Assembly (NCBI GenBank): GCA_903833275.1
Contig: CAILEP010000018.1
Coordinates: 1 to 64,000 of the forward strand
DNA: 64,000 nucleotides
Source: an uncultured Bdellovibrionales bacterium
GTDB lineage: Bacteria > Bdellovibrionota > Bdellovibrionia > Bdellovibrionales > UBA1609
Direction of reading: 5' to 3'
Part shown: one piece after another, positions 17,114 through 24,344 of the stretch
Layout of the letters: every line of letters begins with the position of its first letter
Numbering within the stretch: the stretch's first letter is position 1
Program-made: the position numbers and the translations under genes
The notes under the pieces: model-generated
Told to the model about the DNA's origin: nothing
Seen by the model: the letters and a program-made list of their open reading frames with translations, nothing else
The model's database searches: none

Positions 17114-17843
17114 TTAGCGGAATGCGATTGAGCGCAAACAAAATCAACCGACGCAAAAAGATCAGCCCGTAACGCCAGGGGTTCACATTATCGCCGGCAA
17201 CGGCGCCCCAGGTGATAGGCACCTCAACATAACGAATTTTTCTTTTCTTGAACGCGGTTAATATCAGCAGTGGCTGATAGCTCATGTCAGCGGGTATTTG
17301 CACCCACGGAAGTTCAGAAATTGTTTTAAGATTAAACGAAATGAAGGCCCCAATATCCCGAACGTCAGCGCCAATAATCCAGCGCTGTAAAAGACTAAAA
17401 AATTTGTTACCCAAAAGCCGCACGAGAGAATACTTCGCGACCCGGCTAGTGGCGAGAAGGCGGCTGCCCAGCACGAGATCGATTTCAGGGGTCGACAGAA
17501 ACATAAGTTTCTCAAGATCATCAGGGTCGGCTTGACCATCGCTATGCATACAAACGAGAAAATCACAGCCCTGTTTAAGGGCCCAATCAATGGCAATAAC
17601 CGTCGAGCCACCAAGCATATAATTGCGCTCATTCGAAAGTACTTGGGCTTTGGTCAGGTTTCGCTCTTTAATGACTTTCTGAACCACCGCGACTGTATCG
17701 TCGTCGCTTGCGTTATCGACGATCAGAATGTGTGACACTCGATCGATCGCCTGCTGTGGGAGCCTATTTAAGACCGATCCAACGTACTTTGCTACGCGGT
17801 AGGTCGGTATCATGAGGCATATTTTGGGTTCAATTTTGACCAT
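16989..17843 (-). CDS. Family 2 glycosyltransferase (dolichyl-phosphate mannosyltransferase-like)
   Basis: A 284-residue GT-A fold transferase. N-terminal [17 protein letters not shown] and the nucleotide-sugar motif [15 protein letters not shown] are typical of polyprenyl-phosphate glycosyltransferases; no C-terminal transmembrane pair is obvious. The last 41 residues (Pro/Arg/Ser-rich) are antisense to the end of the symporter gene. That is an unusually long 3' overlap and suggests the true family domain ends near 17115. No other cell-envelope glycan genes surround it, except the nucleotidyltransferase-kinase fusion across the divergent 61-bp gap. Confidence 0.85.
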   Translation of the reverse strand: MVKIEPKICLMIPTYRVAKYVGSVLNRLPQQAIDRVSHILIVDNASDDDTVAVVQKVIKERNLTKAQVLSNERNYMLGGSTVIAIDWALKQGCDFLVCMHSDGQADPDDLEKLMFLSTPEIDLVLGSRLLATSRVAKYSLVRLLGNKFFSLLQRWIIGADVRDIGAFISFNLKTISELPWVQIPADMSYQPLLILTAFKKRKIRYVEVPITWGAVAGDNVNPWRYGLIFLRRLILFALNRIPLTNAKLSDFRYRELGSIRPPTERLPESQPRYPQSSSTRAPLT

Positions 17844-17849
17844 TCTGAA

Positions 17850-17855
17850 AGCCTA
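17850..17855 (-). promoter_or_regulatory. TANNNT element 6 nt before the glycosyltransferase ATG
   Basis: On the minus strand TAGGCT is followed by TTCAGA and the ATG at 17843. There is no Shine-Dalgarno. This matches the leaderless-type arrangement repeated elsewhere in the window. No good -35 was found. Confidence 0.35.
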
Positions 17856-17887
17856 AATTGGGGGTGGCCCCACGGCAACTTTTTTGT

Positions 17888-17893
17888 TAGCCT
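17888..17893 (+). promoter_or_regulatory. TANNNT element 11 nt before the nucleotidyltransferase-kinase ATG
   Basis: TAGCCT is followed by a T-rich 11-base stretch and ATG 17905, with no Shine-Dalgarno. The spacing equals that before the PP2C gene at 28377. Could be a -10 giving a 3-5 base leader. Confidence 0.3.
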
Positions 17894-17904
17894 ATTTTTT
17901 GTAA

Positions 17905-19506
17905 ATGACGACAAAAAAGGTACTTATTTTAGCTGCGGGCCGCGGCACGCGAATGGGTGATTATGCCGAGACCACCCACAAGGCCCTTTTGCCTCTTGGC
18001 CATAAGGCCATTCTGACGCGCATTTTTGAGCAGTTTACGGCTCAACACGAGTTTATCATTTCTGTCGGCCACAAAGCCGATCATATTCGAAGCTACGTTG
18101 AGTTGGCGCACCCGAATCTTCGTGTTCAATATGTCGAGGTCGATCGTTTCGATGGGCCCGGCTCGGGCCCTGGTTATTCGGCCTACTGTGCTCGCGATCT
18201 TCTGCACGAGCCCTTTTATCTCACCTGCGCCGATACGTTGTGGAGTGAGCCGCTAAATGACCAAGGCAATTGGCTCGGCACCTTCAAAGTTTCTGAAGAA
18301 GAGAGTCGGCATTATTGTAATTTAGAAATAGACGGTCGGCGCGGTACGGCCATCGTGAATAAAAAATCGGTGAAGCCCGAAAATCACCGCGCGTTTATTG
18401 GGCTTGCCCACATAAAAGATTGGGCTCACTTCTTCGCTGGTCTCGCGGGCGATTCAAAATCAAAAGAGTGTGAGTTGCTGGCGGGGTTTGAGGCGATCAT
18501 CAAAAATTCAACTCTCGAGAGTCACGAGATTAATTCGTGGCTAGATGTAGGGCGCTTTGAACTCTACCAAGCGGCTCGCGAAAAAATGGCACTCGATTGT
18601 TTTGAAAAGCGTGACGAGTTTATTTATTTTGCTGAAGGGCGGGTCATCAAGTTTTTCGCCGACGATAGAATTGTCCGTGACCGTGTTGAGCGCTCGAGAA
18701 TGAACACCTCCGTGTTTCCGAAAATTATCGGACAGCGCGCCCATTTCTATAGTTACGATTTTGAGCCTGGGGTTAATTTTTACCAGGCGTATAGTGTCGA
18801 ACGATTTTCGAGATTACTAAATTGGCTTCGCGATACCTTATGGCAGCCCGTTGAAGTCAGGCGTGAAGAGCGTATCGAGAACGGCCTTAAGTTCTACTAC
18901 GAAAAAACCTACCAGCGAGTGGCAAACTTTTTAAAAAATAATCCGAATTTTAACTCGGCGGGCTCTGTACAAGGTCACTTTTGTGAATCTGCTGCCGATT
19001 TACTGCGAAATATTCAGTGGCATGAGCTTACCAATATCGAGGCGACCTTTATTCATGGCGATTTGCAGTTTGCAAATATTATTTATCGCGAAAAAACCGA
19101 CAGCTTTAAATTAATTGATTGGCGACACGATTTTGGCGGCGCCAAAGCGTTTGGTGATCTTTACTACGATTTTGCCAAACTTTATTCTGGCTTATTGGTC
19201 GATCTCGAGCAGGTGAGGGCTGGGCATTTTAAATTTAACGAATCGGTTCAGGCGATTGAATTCTCACTTCCGATGCTAGCCCAAAAGACAGAGTTGATTT
19301 CGATTCTTCGAAAATTTGTCGAGGCCGCAGGTTTTAACTGGGCAAAAATCGAATTGCTATCGGGTCTTATCTTTTTGAATATGGCGGGTTTGCACCGAGG
19401 GCCTCTCGACAAGATTTTCTTTTGCCTGGGCCGTCAAATGCTTTCAGATCTTCAAAGTGCTGCCGCCTCGAATCGTCCGGTTACTCCACAGCCTCGCCCG
19501 AATTAA
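17905..19506 (+). CDS. Bifunctional nucleotidyltransferase / choline-kinase-like phosphotransferase
   Basis: A 533-residue two-domain enzyme. Residues about 5-215 are a sugar-phosphate/CTP:phosphocholine-type nucleotidyltransferase with signature LILAAGRGTRMGDY plus the lysine-containing THKALLPLG. Residues about 235-520 are an APH/choline-kinase fold, with HGDLQFANI (catalytic loop) and LIDWRHDF (metal-binding Asp). The pairing resembles LicC plus LicA, which together make CDP-choline for surface decoration, but here both activities are in one chain. The actual alcohol or sugar substrate is unknown. It is divergent from a glycosyltransferase, so the pair may modify a surface glycan or lipid. 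Confidence 0.8.
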   Translation: MTTKKVLILAAGRGTRMGDYAETTHKALLPLGHKAILTRIFEQFTAQHEFIISVGHKADHIRSYVELAHPNLRVQYVEVDRFDGPGSGPGYSAYCARDLLHEPFYLTCADTLWSEPLNDQGNWLGTFKVSEEESRHYCNLEIDGRRGTAIVNKKSVKPENHRAFIGLAHIKDWAHFFAGLAGDSKSKECELLAGFEAIIKNSTLESHEINSWLDVGRFELYQAAREKMALDCFEKRDEFIYFAEGRVIKFFADDRIVRDRVERSRMNTSVFPKIIGQRAHFYSYDFEPGVNFYQAYSVERFSRLLNWLRDTLWQPVEVRREERIENGLKFYYEKTYQRVANFLKNNPNFNSAGSVQGHFCESAADLLRNIQWHELTNIEATFIHGDLQFANIIYREKTDSFKLIDWRHDFGGAKAFGDLYYDFAKLYSGLLVDLEQVRAGHFKFNESVQAIEFSLPMLAQKTELISILRKFVEAAGFNWAKIELLSGLIFLNMAGLHRGPLDKIFFCLGRQMLSDLQSAAASNRPVTPQPRPN

Positions 19507-19507
19507 C

Positions 19508-21220
19508 CTAAAGCCGTAATGAAATGCCCTTCGGTATAGCGCTTAATAACTTACGCGTGTAATCGTGCTGCGGGTTTTTATAGATGTCGACCGCGTTGGC
19601 TTTCTCGACGATGACACCGTTGTTCATTACGGCAACCTCGTCAGAAATGTATTTTACCACCGCAAGATCGTGAGAAATAAAAATATAGGTGAGGCCGAGG
19701 TCTTCTTGCAGGTCGAGTAAGAGGTTTAAGATTTGCGCCTGAACCGAAACATCTAGAGCTGATACAGATTCGTCGCAAACAATAAACTCAGGCTCAACGG
19801 CCAGGGCTCGAGCAATGCATATGCGTTGACGTTGGCCACCCGAAAATTCGTGCGGATAGCGGTTCAGCATCGAAGGGTCAAGGCCGACTCGCTTCATCAA
19901 GGCCGTGGCCCGGGCGATGCGTTCGGTCTTGTTGCCGCCCAAATTGTGAATGATAAGTGGCTCAATCAAAGTGGAGCCGATCGTCATGCGGGGGTTCAAA
20001 GAGGCATAGGGGTCTTGAAAAATAATTTGAATCTTTCGGCGCAATTCGCGCATCTCGCGCGAACCAATATGTGTTATATCGCGGCCGTTATAAATAATCT
20101 CGCCGGCCGTGGGCTCGACCAGTCTCAGTATCGTTCGGCCCAGAGTTGTTTTACCGCAGCCAGATTCGCCGACCAGGCCCAGCGTGCGCCCACGCCGCAC
20201 TTGAAGCGAAACGTCGTCGACGGCCTTCACCCAAGCGGTGGTGCGCCCAAACATACTTTTTTCAATCGCAAAGTGTTTTCGAATATTCTTAATTTCCATG
20301 ACCACCGGGTTTTTCTCAGTGATCGGTCGCGCGGCTTTTTCGATAAAAAGTTTTGATTTATCGAAGCTCTTCTCTCGGCCGTCTTCGGTCATAAAATCAG
20401 TGATGGTCGGTAGCCGTCGCGGGCTCTTATCAAGTGATGGTCGGCAGGCGATGAGGCCTTTCGTGTATGGGTGCTTGGCCTCTCGAAAAATTTGTTCTTT
20501 CGGGCCTTGCTCGACAATTTCGCCTTTGTACATCACGACCACATGGTCGGCTATGTCGCCGATAACCCCAAGGTCATGGGTAATAAATAGAACGCTCATC
20601 CCGTATTTTTTCTGTAGCGAAGAAATGAGATCAAGGATCTGTTTTTGAATCGTCACGTCGAGCGCCGTTGTGGGCTCATCGGCAATCAGAAGATCGGGCT
20701 CACAGGCGATCGCCATCGCAATCATCACACGCTGTCGTTGGCCGCCCGACATTTCATGCGGGTAAGCATTAATTCGTTTCGCCGGGTCAGGGATGCCAAC
20801 TTGTTCAAGAAGTTCGAGAGTCCTCTCTGTCGCTTTGTTTCGGCTCATTTTTTTATGCAACATAAGAACTTCGGAAATCTGATCGCCGATAGTGAAAACC
20901 GGGTTGAGGCTTGTCATCGGTTCTTGAAAAATCATCGAGATTTTGCAACCACGAACTTCGCGCATCTTTTTTTCAGAAAGCTTTAAAAGGTCTTGGCCAC
21001 GGTACGAAATACTGCCACCGGTGATTTTACCCGGGGGGTTGGCAATGAGGCGCATAATGGCGAGTGAGGTGACGCTTTTGCCCGAGCCTGATTCGCCAAC
21101 AAGGCCAACAGTTTGCCCAGGGGCGATGTTGAATGAGATCCCGCGAACTGCCTCAATAATCGTATTTTCAGTTTTAAAATCTATTTTTAGGTTTTCGACT
21201 TTTAAAAGTGGTTCGCTCAT
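19508..21220 (-). CDS. Double-ATPase ABC transporter protein (oligopeptide/microcin type, YejF/GsiA-like)
   Basis: A 570-residue fusion of two ABC ATPase domains. Domain 1: Walker [11 protein letters not shown], signature MSGGQRQRV, Walker [13 protein letters not shown]. Domain 2: [30 protein letters not shown]. Each is followed by the Opp/Dpp-type C-terminal extension ([15 protein letters not shown]). It would power a peptide, nickel or glutathione importer. No permease or binding-protein gene is in the window, so the partners must be elsewhere. GAGGGGC precedes ATG 21220. Downstream of the HAD phosphatase gene in the same direction, 47 bp apart. Confidence 0.92.
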   Translation of the reverse strand: MSEPLLKVENLKIDFKTENTIIEAVRGISFNIAPGQTVGLVGESGSGKSVTSLAIMRLIANPPGKITGGSISYRGQDLLKLSEKKMREVRGCKISMIFQEPMTSLNPVFTIGDQISEVLMLHKKMSRNKATERTLELLEQVGIPDPAKRINAYPHEMSGGQRQRVMIAMAIACEPDLLIADEPTTALDVTIQKQILDLISSLQKKYGMSVLFITHDLGVIGDIADHVVVMYKGEIVEQGPKEQIFREAKHPYTKGLIACRPSLDKSPRRLPTITDFMTEDGREKSFDKSKLFIEKAARPITEKNPVVMEIKNIRKHFAIEKSMFGRTTAWVKAVDDVSLQVRRGRTLGLVGESGCGKTTLGRTILRLVEPTAGEIIYNGRDITHIGSREMRELRRKIQIIFQDPYASLNPRMTIGSTLIEPLIIHNLGGNKTERIARATALMKRVGLDPSMLNRYPHEFSGGQRQRICIARALAVEPEFIVCDESVSALDVSVQAQILNLLLDLQEDLGLTYIFISHDLAVVKYISDEVAVMNNGVIVEKANAVDIYKNPQHDYTRKLLSAIPKGISLRL

Positions 21221-21267
21221 TTCGCCCCTCTCATTTCAAAATTGCCAGTCTGAAGCTAGAATTAATT

Positions 21268-21921
21268 CTAGCAGAAATATTCTATGACTTTAGGCAAATC
21301 TTTGTAACTATCGAGGCGGCAATCGGCTCCGGCCTGTATAAGCTCAGATATAGTCGTATAACCAAAACTGATGGCAACCGACCGGACTTTAGCCCGTTGG
21401 GCTGACTGGATGTCGGGTAGGCCGTCGCCAATCATCAAAGTCGTGTTGGCTGATACTCCAGCGGCTTGCATGGCCGAGTACAAGGGTTCGGGGTGCGGCT
21501 TCTTATAGCGAAGGGTGTTGCCGCCGATAATGTGGCTCCAGTTAAACTTTTTGAGTTCGGATTTAGAGACAAGCTCTCGCACATAAAATTCGTCTTTGTT
21601 ACTCACCACCGCTAGTTTATGGGGCCAGGTTTCAAGAAACGAAATCACCCCTTCATACAAATGGCTCTCGGGCAAAAATATTAATCTGTAGTGGCGGTGA
21701 AAGTCGCTTTCAAGTTTTTGTATATCGCCGAGTCGGTGTTGCGTAGCTTGATCGAGCTGCAGAATGAGTCGGTGAAGCCCAAAGCCGATAAATGAGCTAA
21801 CAAGTTCATAACTCAAAGGTGGCTCGCGGCGCTCAGCCATTAACGCGTTGACCGCCTTGTGAATGCCATTAGCGGTCTCAAACAGGGTGCCATCTAAATC
21901 AAACATGAGCAGATTAATCAT
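21268..21921 (-). CDS. HAD-superfamily phosphatase (phosphoglycolate phosphatase-like)
   Basis: A 217-residue haloacid dehalogenase hydrolase. Motif I is FDLDGTLFET, motif II the Ser in VVSNKD, motif III the Lys in RYKKPHPEPLY, and motif IV GDGLPDIQSA. A small helical cap of about 65 residues follows motif I, as in phosphoglycolate and pyrophosphate phosphatases. The second of two adjacent ATGs is preferred because it places a TANNNT element exactly 6 nt upstream. Likely a metabolite-repair or housekeeping phosphatase; substrate not assignable. Confidence 0.85.
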   Translation of the reverse strand: MINLLMFDLDGTLFETANGIHKAVNALMAERREPPLSYELVSSFIGFGLHRLILQLDQATQHRLGDIQKLESDFHRHYRLIFLPESHLYEGVISFLETWPHKLAVVSNKDEFYVRELVSKSELKKFNWSHIIGGNTLRYKKPHPEPLYSAMQAAGVSANTTLMIGDGLPDIQSAQRAKVRSVAISFGYTTISELIQAGADCRLDSYKDLPKVIEYFC

Positions 21922-21927
21922 CATTCG

Positions 21928-21933
21928 ACTCTA
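21928..21933 (-). promoter_or_regulatory. TANNNT element 6 nt before the HAD phosphatase ATG
   Basis: On the minus strand TAGAGT is followed by CGAATG and the ATG at 21921. No Shine-Dalgarno is seen. This is the same arrangement as at several other starts in the window. Confidence 0.3.
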
Positions 21934-21992
21934 CGTATTTCGTTGCGCAATCGCAATGACAACGGCCGCCAAACTGGCTAGAAAGGGGGCTT

Positions 21993-22646
21993 ATGTCACG
22001 AGAAGAAAGCACAAAAACCGAAGACTATATTATCGAACACTTTGCGAAAGAAGACGCAGACTTGGTGAGGGTGCGCGAGCGGTTGCTTGCCGATAACAAG
22101 TTTGGGGTCAACGTCAGCGCTGCTGAAGGCAAGTTTCTACAGTTTTTGGTCGGAGTCGTCTCGCCTAAACTCGTCGTCGAAGTGGGCACACTTTATGGCT
22201 ATTCGACGCTCTGGATGGCGAAAGCTCTGTCGAACGAGAGCCGTATTATTTCAATCGAGCACAACAAAGAGCATTACGAAAGAGCCCGCGAGCACGCGGC
22301 CGCTTCAAATGTGGCCCATAAAATCGACATTCGTCACGGTGATGCGCGGGCCCTGCTGCCGACCTTGGGGGTGACCCCTGATATGGTATTTATCGATGCC
22401 GACAAGCCGGGCTATCGTCACTATCTTGATTGGGCAATGCAAACGGTGCGAATTGGCGGCGTTATTATCGGCGACAATACATTTCTCTTTGGTCATATGC
22501 TTGGCGAAGACCGGGGGCAAAAAACCAGCCCAGCTGCGATCGAATCGATGCGCTACTTCAATATGACCCTCGCCATGGCCCCGAACTTTCGCGCTATCAT
22601 GTTGCCGACTTATGAAGGTATGACCCTCGCACAACGATTGAGTTAA
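21993..22646 (+). CDS. Class I SAM-dependent O-methyltransferase (family 3)
   Basis: A 217-residue caffeoyl-CoA/catechol O-methyltransferase-type enzyme. SAM site VEVGTLYGYSTLWMA, acidic ISIEHNKEHYE, and the metal-binding region VFIDADKPGYRHYLDWA plus GDN are all present. AAAGGGGG lies 6-7 bases before the ATG. It is followed after 4 bases by the TfoX-like gene and then an acetyltransferase, a likely three-gene operon. Bacterial members of this family also act on small phenolics or tRNA; substrate unknown. Confidence 0.88.
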   Translation: MSREESTKTEDYIIEHFAKEDADLVRVRERLLADNKFGVNVSAAEGKFLQFLVGVVSPKLVVEVGTLYGYSTLWMAKALSNESRIISIEHNKEHYERAREHAAASNVAHKIDIRHGDARALLPTLGVTPDMVFIDADKPGYRHYLDWAMQTVRIGGVIIGDNTFLFGHMLGEDRGQKTSPAAIESMRYFNMTLAMAPNFRAIMLPTYEGMTLAQRLS

Positions 22647-22650
22647 ATTT

Positions 22651-23091
22651 ATGTCTCGCTTTGAAGAATACCCCTGGCTCGAAAAATTCGCACTCAGCGA
22701 GCTGCTTGGGCCGTTGATCGAACAGCCGAGTTTCGTGGCGAAACGTATGTTTGGCGGGGTTGCGGTCTACCTTCACGGTCGCATTTCTCTTGTCATTATG
22801 GAAGGCAGCGACCCCGCGTGGAATGGCCTTTTGATCCCCTCGCGACCCGAACGGCACGCCGAAATTCAACGAGCCCTGCCCTCAACAGTGTCGCATTCGA
22901 TTCTTTACAGCTGGCTCTATTTGCCTCTCGAAAGTGACGCTTTTGAAGACGAGGCCCAAAAACTGATTCGCCTCTTGCGTGTGGATAACCCTCTGTATGG
23001 TGTGGAGAAGAGCCTAACCAAGCCTCGCAAGAATAAGAAAACGCCCGCGGCGAAAAAAAACCACAAGAAAAAGCCGGCGAAGAAAAAATGA
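22651..23091 (+). CDS. TfoX N-terminal-like small protein with lysine-rich tail
   Basis: A 146-residue protein. The segment VAKRMFGGVAVYLHGRISLVI resembles the core of TfoX_N domains (RMFGG-x-YL-x-G), a fold of unclear biochemical role found in competence regulators and small orphan proteins. The last 30 residues are almost entirely Lys/Ala/Pro/Asn, a basic tail that could bind nucleic acid. It overlaps the acetyltransferase start by 4 bases (ATGA). The family match is moderate and no regulatory function should be assumed. Confidence 0.5.
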   Translation: MSRFEEYPWLEKFALSELLGPLIEQPSFVAKRMFGGVAVYLHGRISLVIMEGSDPAWNGLLIPSRPERHAEIQRALPSTVSHSILYSWLYLPLESDAFEDEAQKLIRLLRVDNPLYGVEKSLTKPRKNKKTPAAKKNHKKKPAKKK

Positions 23092-23513
23092 TCACCATAA
23101 GGGCGGCCAATCGACAAGATCGCGCGCGACTGGCGGTCATCTATTTCGAAGTGCGAAAAGCGGCCTTTACTTGGGCCCCGCCCAATCTATTTAAACTTGA
23201 AGATTTTGAAACTGATACGGTGGGCGAAACGATTTTTGTTGCGAACCAAGGTGACCGAATAATGGGTTTTGTCTCGCTCTATGAAAAAGACAAATTCATT
23301 CACCATCTTTTTGTCGACCCACGATATCAGAAGAGTGGCCTTGGCAGCTTGCTTTTAGATCGAGCGGTGAAGGCTCTTGGCCTGCCGGTTCGGCTCAAAT
23401 GTGTGTTGTTAAACACGCAGGGTTGTGAATTCTATCAACGCCGAGGTTGGAAGATCGAGAGCACCACGAATGACGGCCTCGTTGACCCCTATCATACCTT
23501 TATACTTCTATAA
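23088..23513 (+). CDS. GNAT-family N-acetyltransferase
   Basis: A 141-residue acetyltransferase. The acetyl-CoA pyrophosphate loop is clear in HHLFVDPRYQKSGLGSLLL (Q/R-x-x-G-x-G), with the preceding beta-strand GFVSLYEK and a C-terminal YQRRGW motif typical of small GNATs. Translationally coupled to the TfoX-like gene by a 4-base overlap. Ends head-on with the hydrolase gene with no spacer. Substrate unknown. Confidence 0.85.
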   Translation: MITIRAANRQDRARLAVIYFEVRKAAFTWAPPNLFKLEDFETDTVGETIFVANQGDRIMGFVSLYEKDKFIHHLFVDPRYQKSGLGSLLLDRAVKALGLPVRLKCVLLNTQGCEFYQRRGWKIESTTNDGLVDPYHTFILL

Positions 23514-24344
23514 CTACACGCGAGTGGAGTGGTCGACGAGAAAAGCCGAAACAAGCTGGCGATAAAGTTCGCCTTCGGTGCGAAAACCCTGAAGATGGCC
23601 CGCGTGGGGCAAAAGTGCCTTTTGTAGATTTAGGTGGCCCGCGCCGGCGGCAAAAAAATCATCAATCATATAGGGTTGAACAAGAGCATCTTTCTCGCCG
23701 CGCAAACTGAGAATCGGAAAGCCTGTCGGCAAAACTTTCAACGCTTGGTCGACGTCGCGATCATAATGAATAAGCCCAAACGCAAGACCGGTGGTTTCGG
23801 CTAAAAGTTTTCGCGCGAACCCAATTTTTTTCACCGACCAATTGAGCACACGGATGAGTCTGCCATCGGTGCGTTCATCGAGAACAGTTTCGACATTCTC
23901 TTCTTTAAGCAAACTTTCTATGCCGACCATCAGATGCTTGAAGGGCCCGCCTTCGGCGACCCAACCTTTAACATCAATGGCGTGCCGACGGGCAATTGCT
24001 GACAAAACAGCAACACCCGGAAACGAAAATGAATACATTATTTTACTCTCGGGCATGCTGCCGAGCACTTCTTCAATTTTTTCGGCCCAAATGTGGCGAA
24101 GACCGACATTCCAGTCTTTGCTAATTGGCAGGCGAGTGAGCTGCGATAGATTTTTTTGAGGTAAATCGAAGGTGACGGCATCAAAGCCCAATTCATTGAC
24201 CCATTCGATGTGGCGACTAAAGCTGTGCTTGTTGCCGCCGTAGTGGTGAACAAAAACGATGACCTCGCGAAACTTTTTGTGTTTCGCGGGTGAGCGTTCA
24301 AAAATTGAATTTAGTGCGATGATTTGCGCCACAGCTCCCGCCAA
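23514..24344 (-). CDS. Alpha/beta hydrolase
   Basis: About 276 residues with an alpha/beta hydrolase fold: oxyanion-region VHHYGGNKHSF, nucleophile elbow SFSFPG (a variant of GxSxG), acid LSLRGEKDALV and histidine LPHAGHLQGF. The start is uncertain: the TTG at 24344 is inside the end of the upstream aceE-like gene (34-base overlap), and no ATG precedes the first conserved strand. The overlap and shared strand suggest translation coupled to the dehydrogenase gene. Substrate unknown. Confidence 0.7.
   Translation of the reverse strand: MAGAVAQIIALNSIFERSPAKHKKFREVIVFVHHYGGNKHSFSRHIEWVNELGFDAVTFDLPQKNLSQLTRLPISKDWNVGLRHIWAEKIEEVLGSMPESKIMYSFSFPGVAVLSAIARRHAIDVKGWVAEGGPFKHLMVGIESLLKEENVETVLDERTDGRLIRVLNWSVKKIGFARKLLAETTGLAFGLIHYDRDVDQALKVLPTGFPILSLRGEKDALVQPYMIDDFFAAGAGHLNLQKALLPHAGHLQGFRTEGELYRQLVSAFLVDHSTRV

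Noticed and set aside
19508-21220. Complete peptide ABC importer
   Set aside because: Only the fused ATPases are present; no permease or substrate-binding gene adjoins it.
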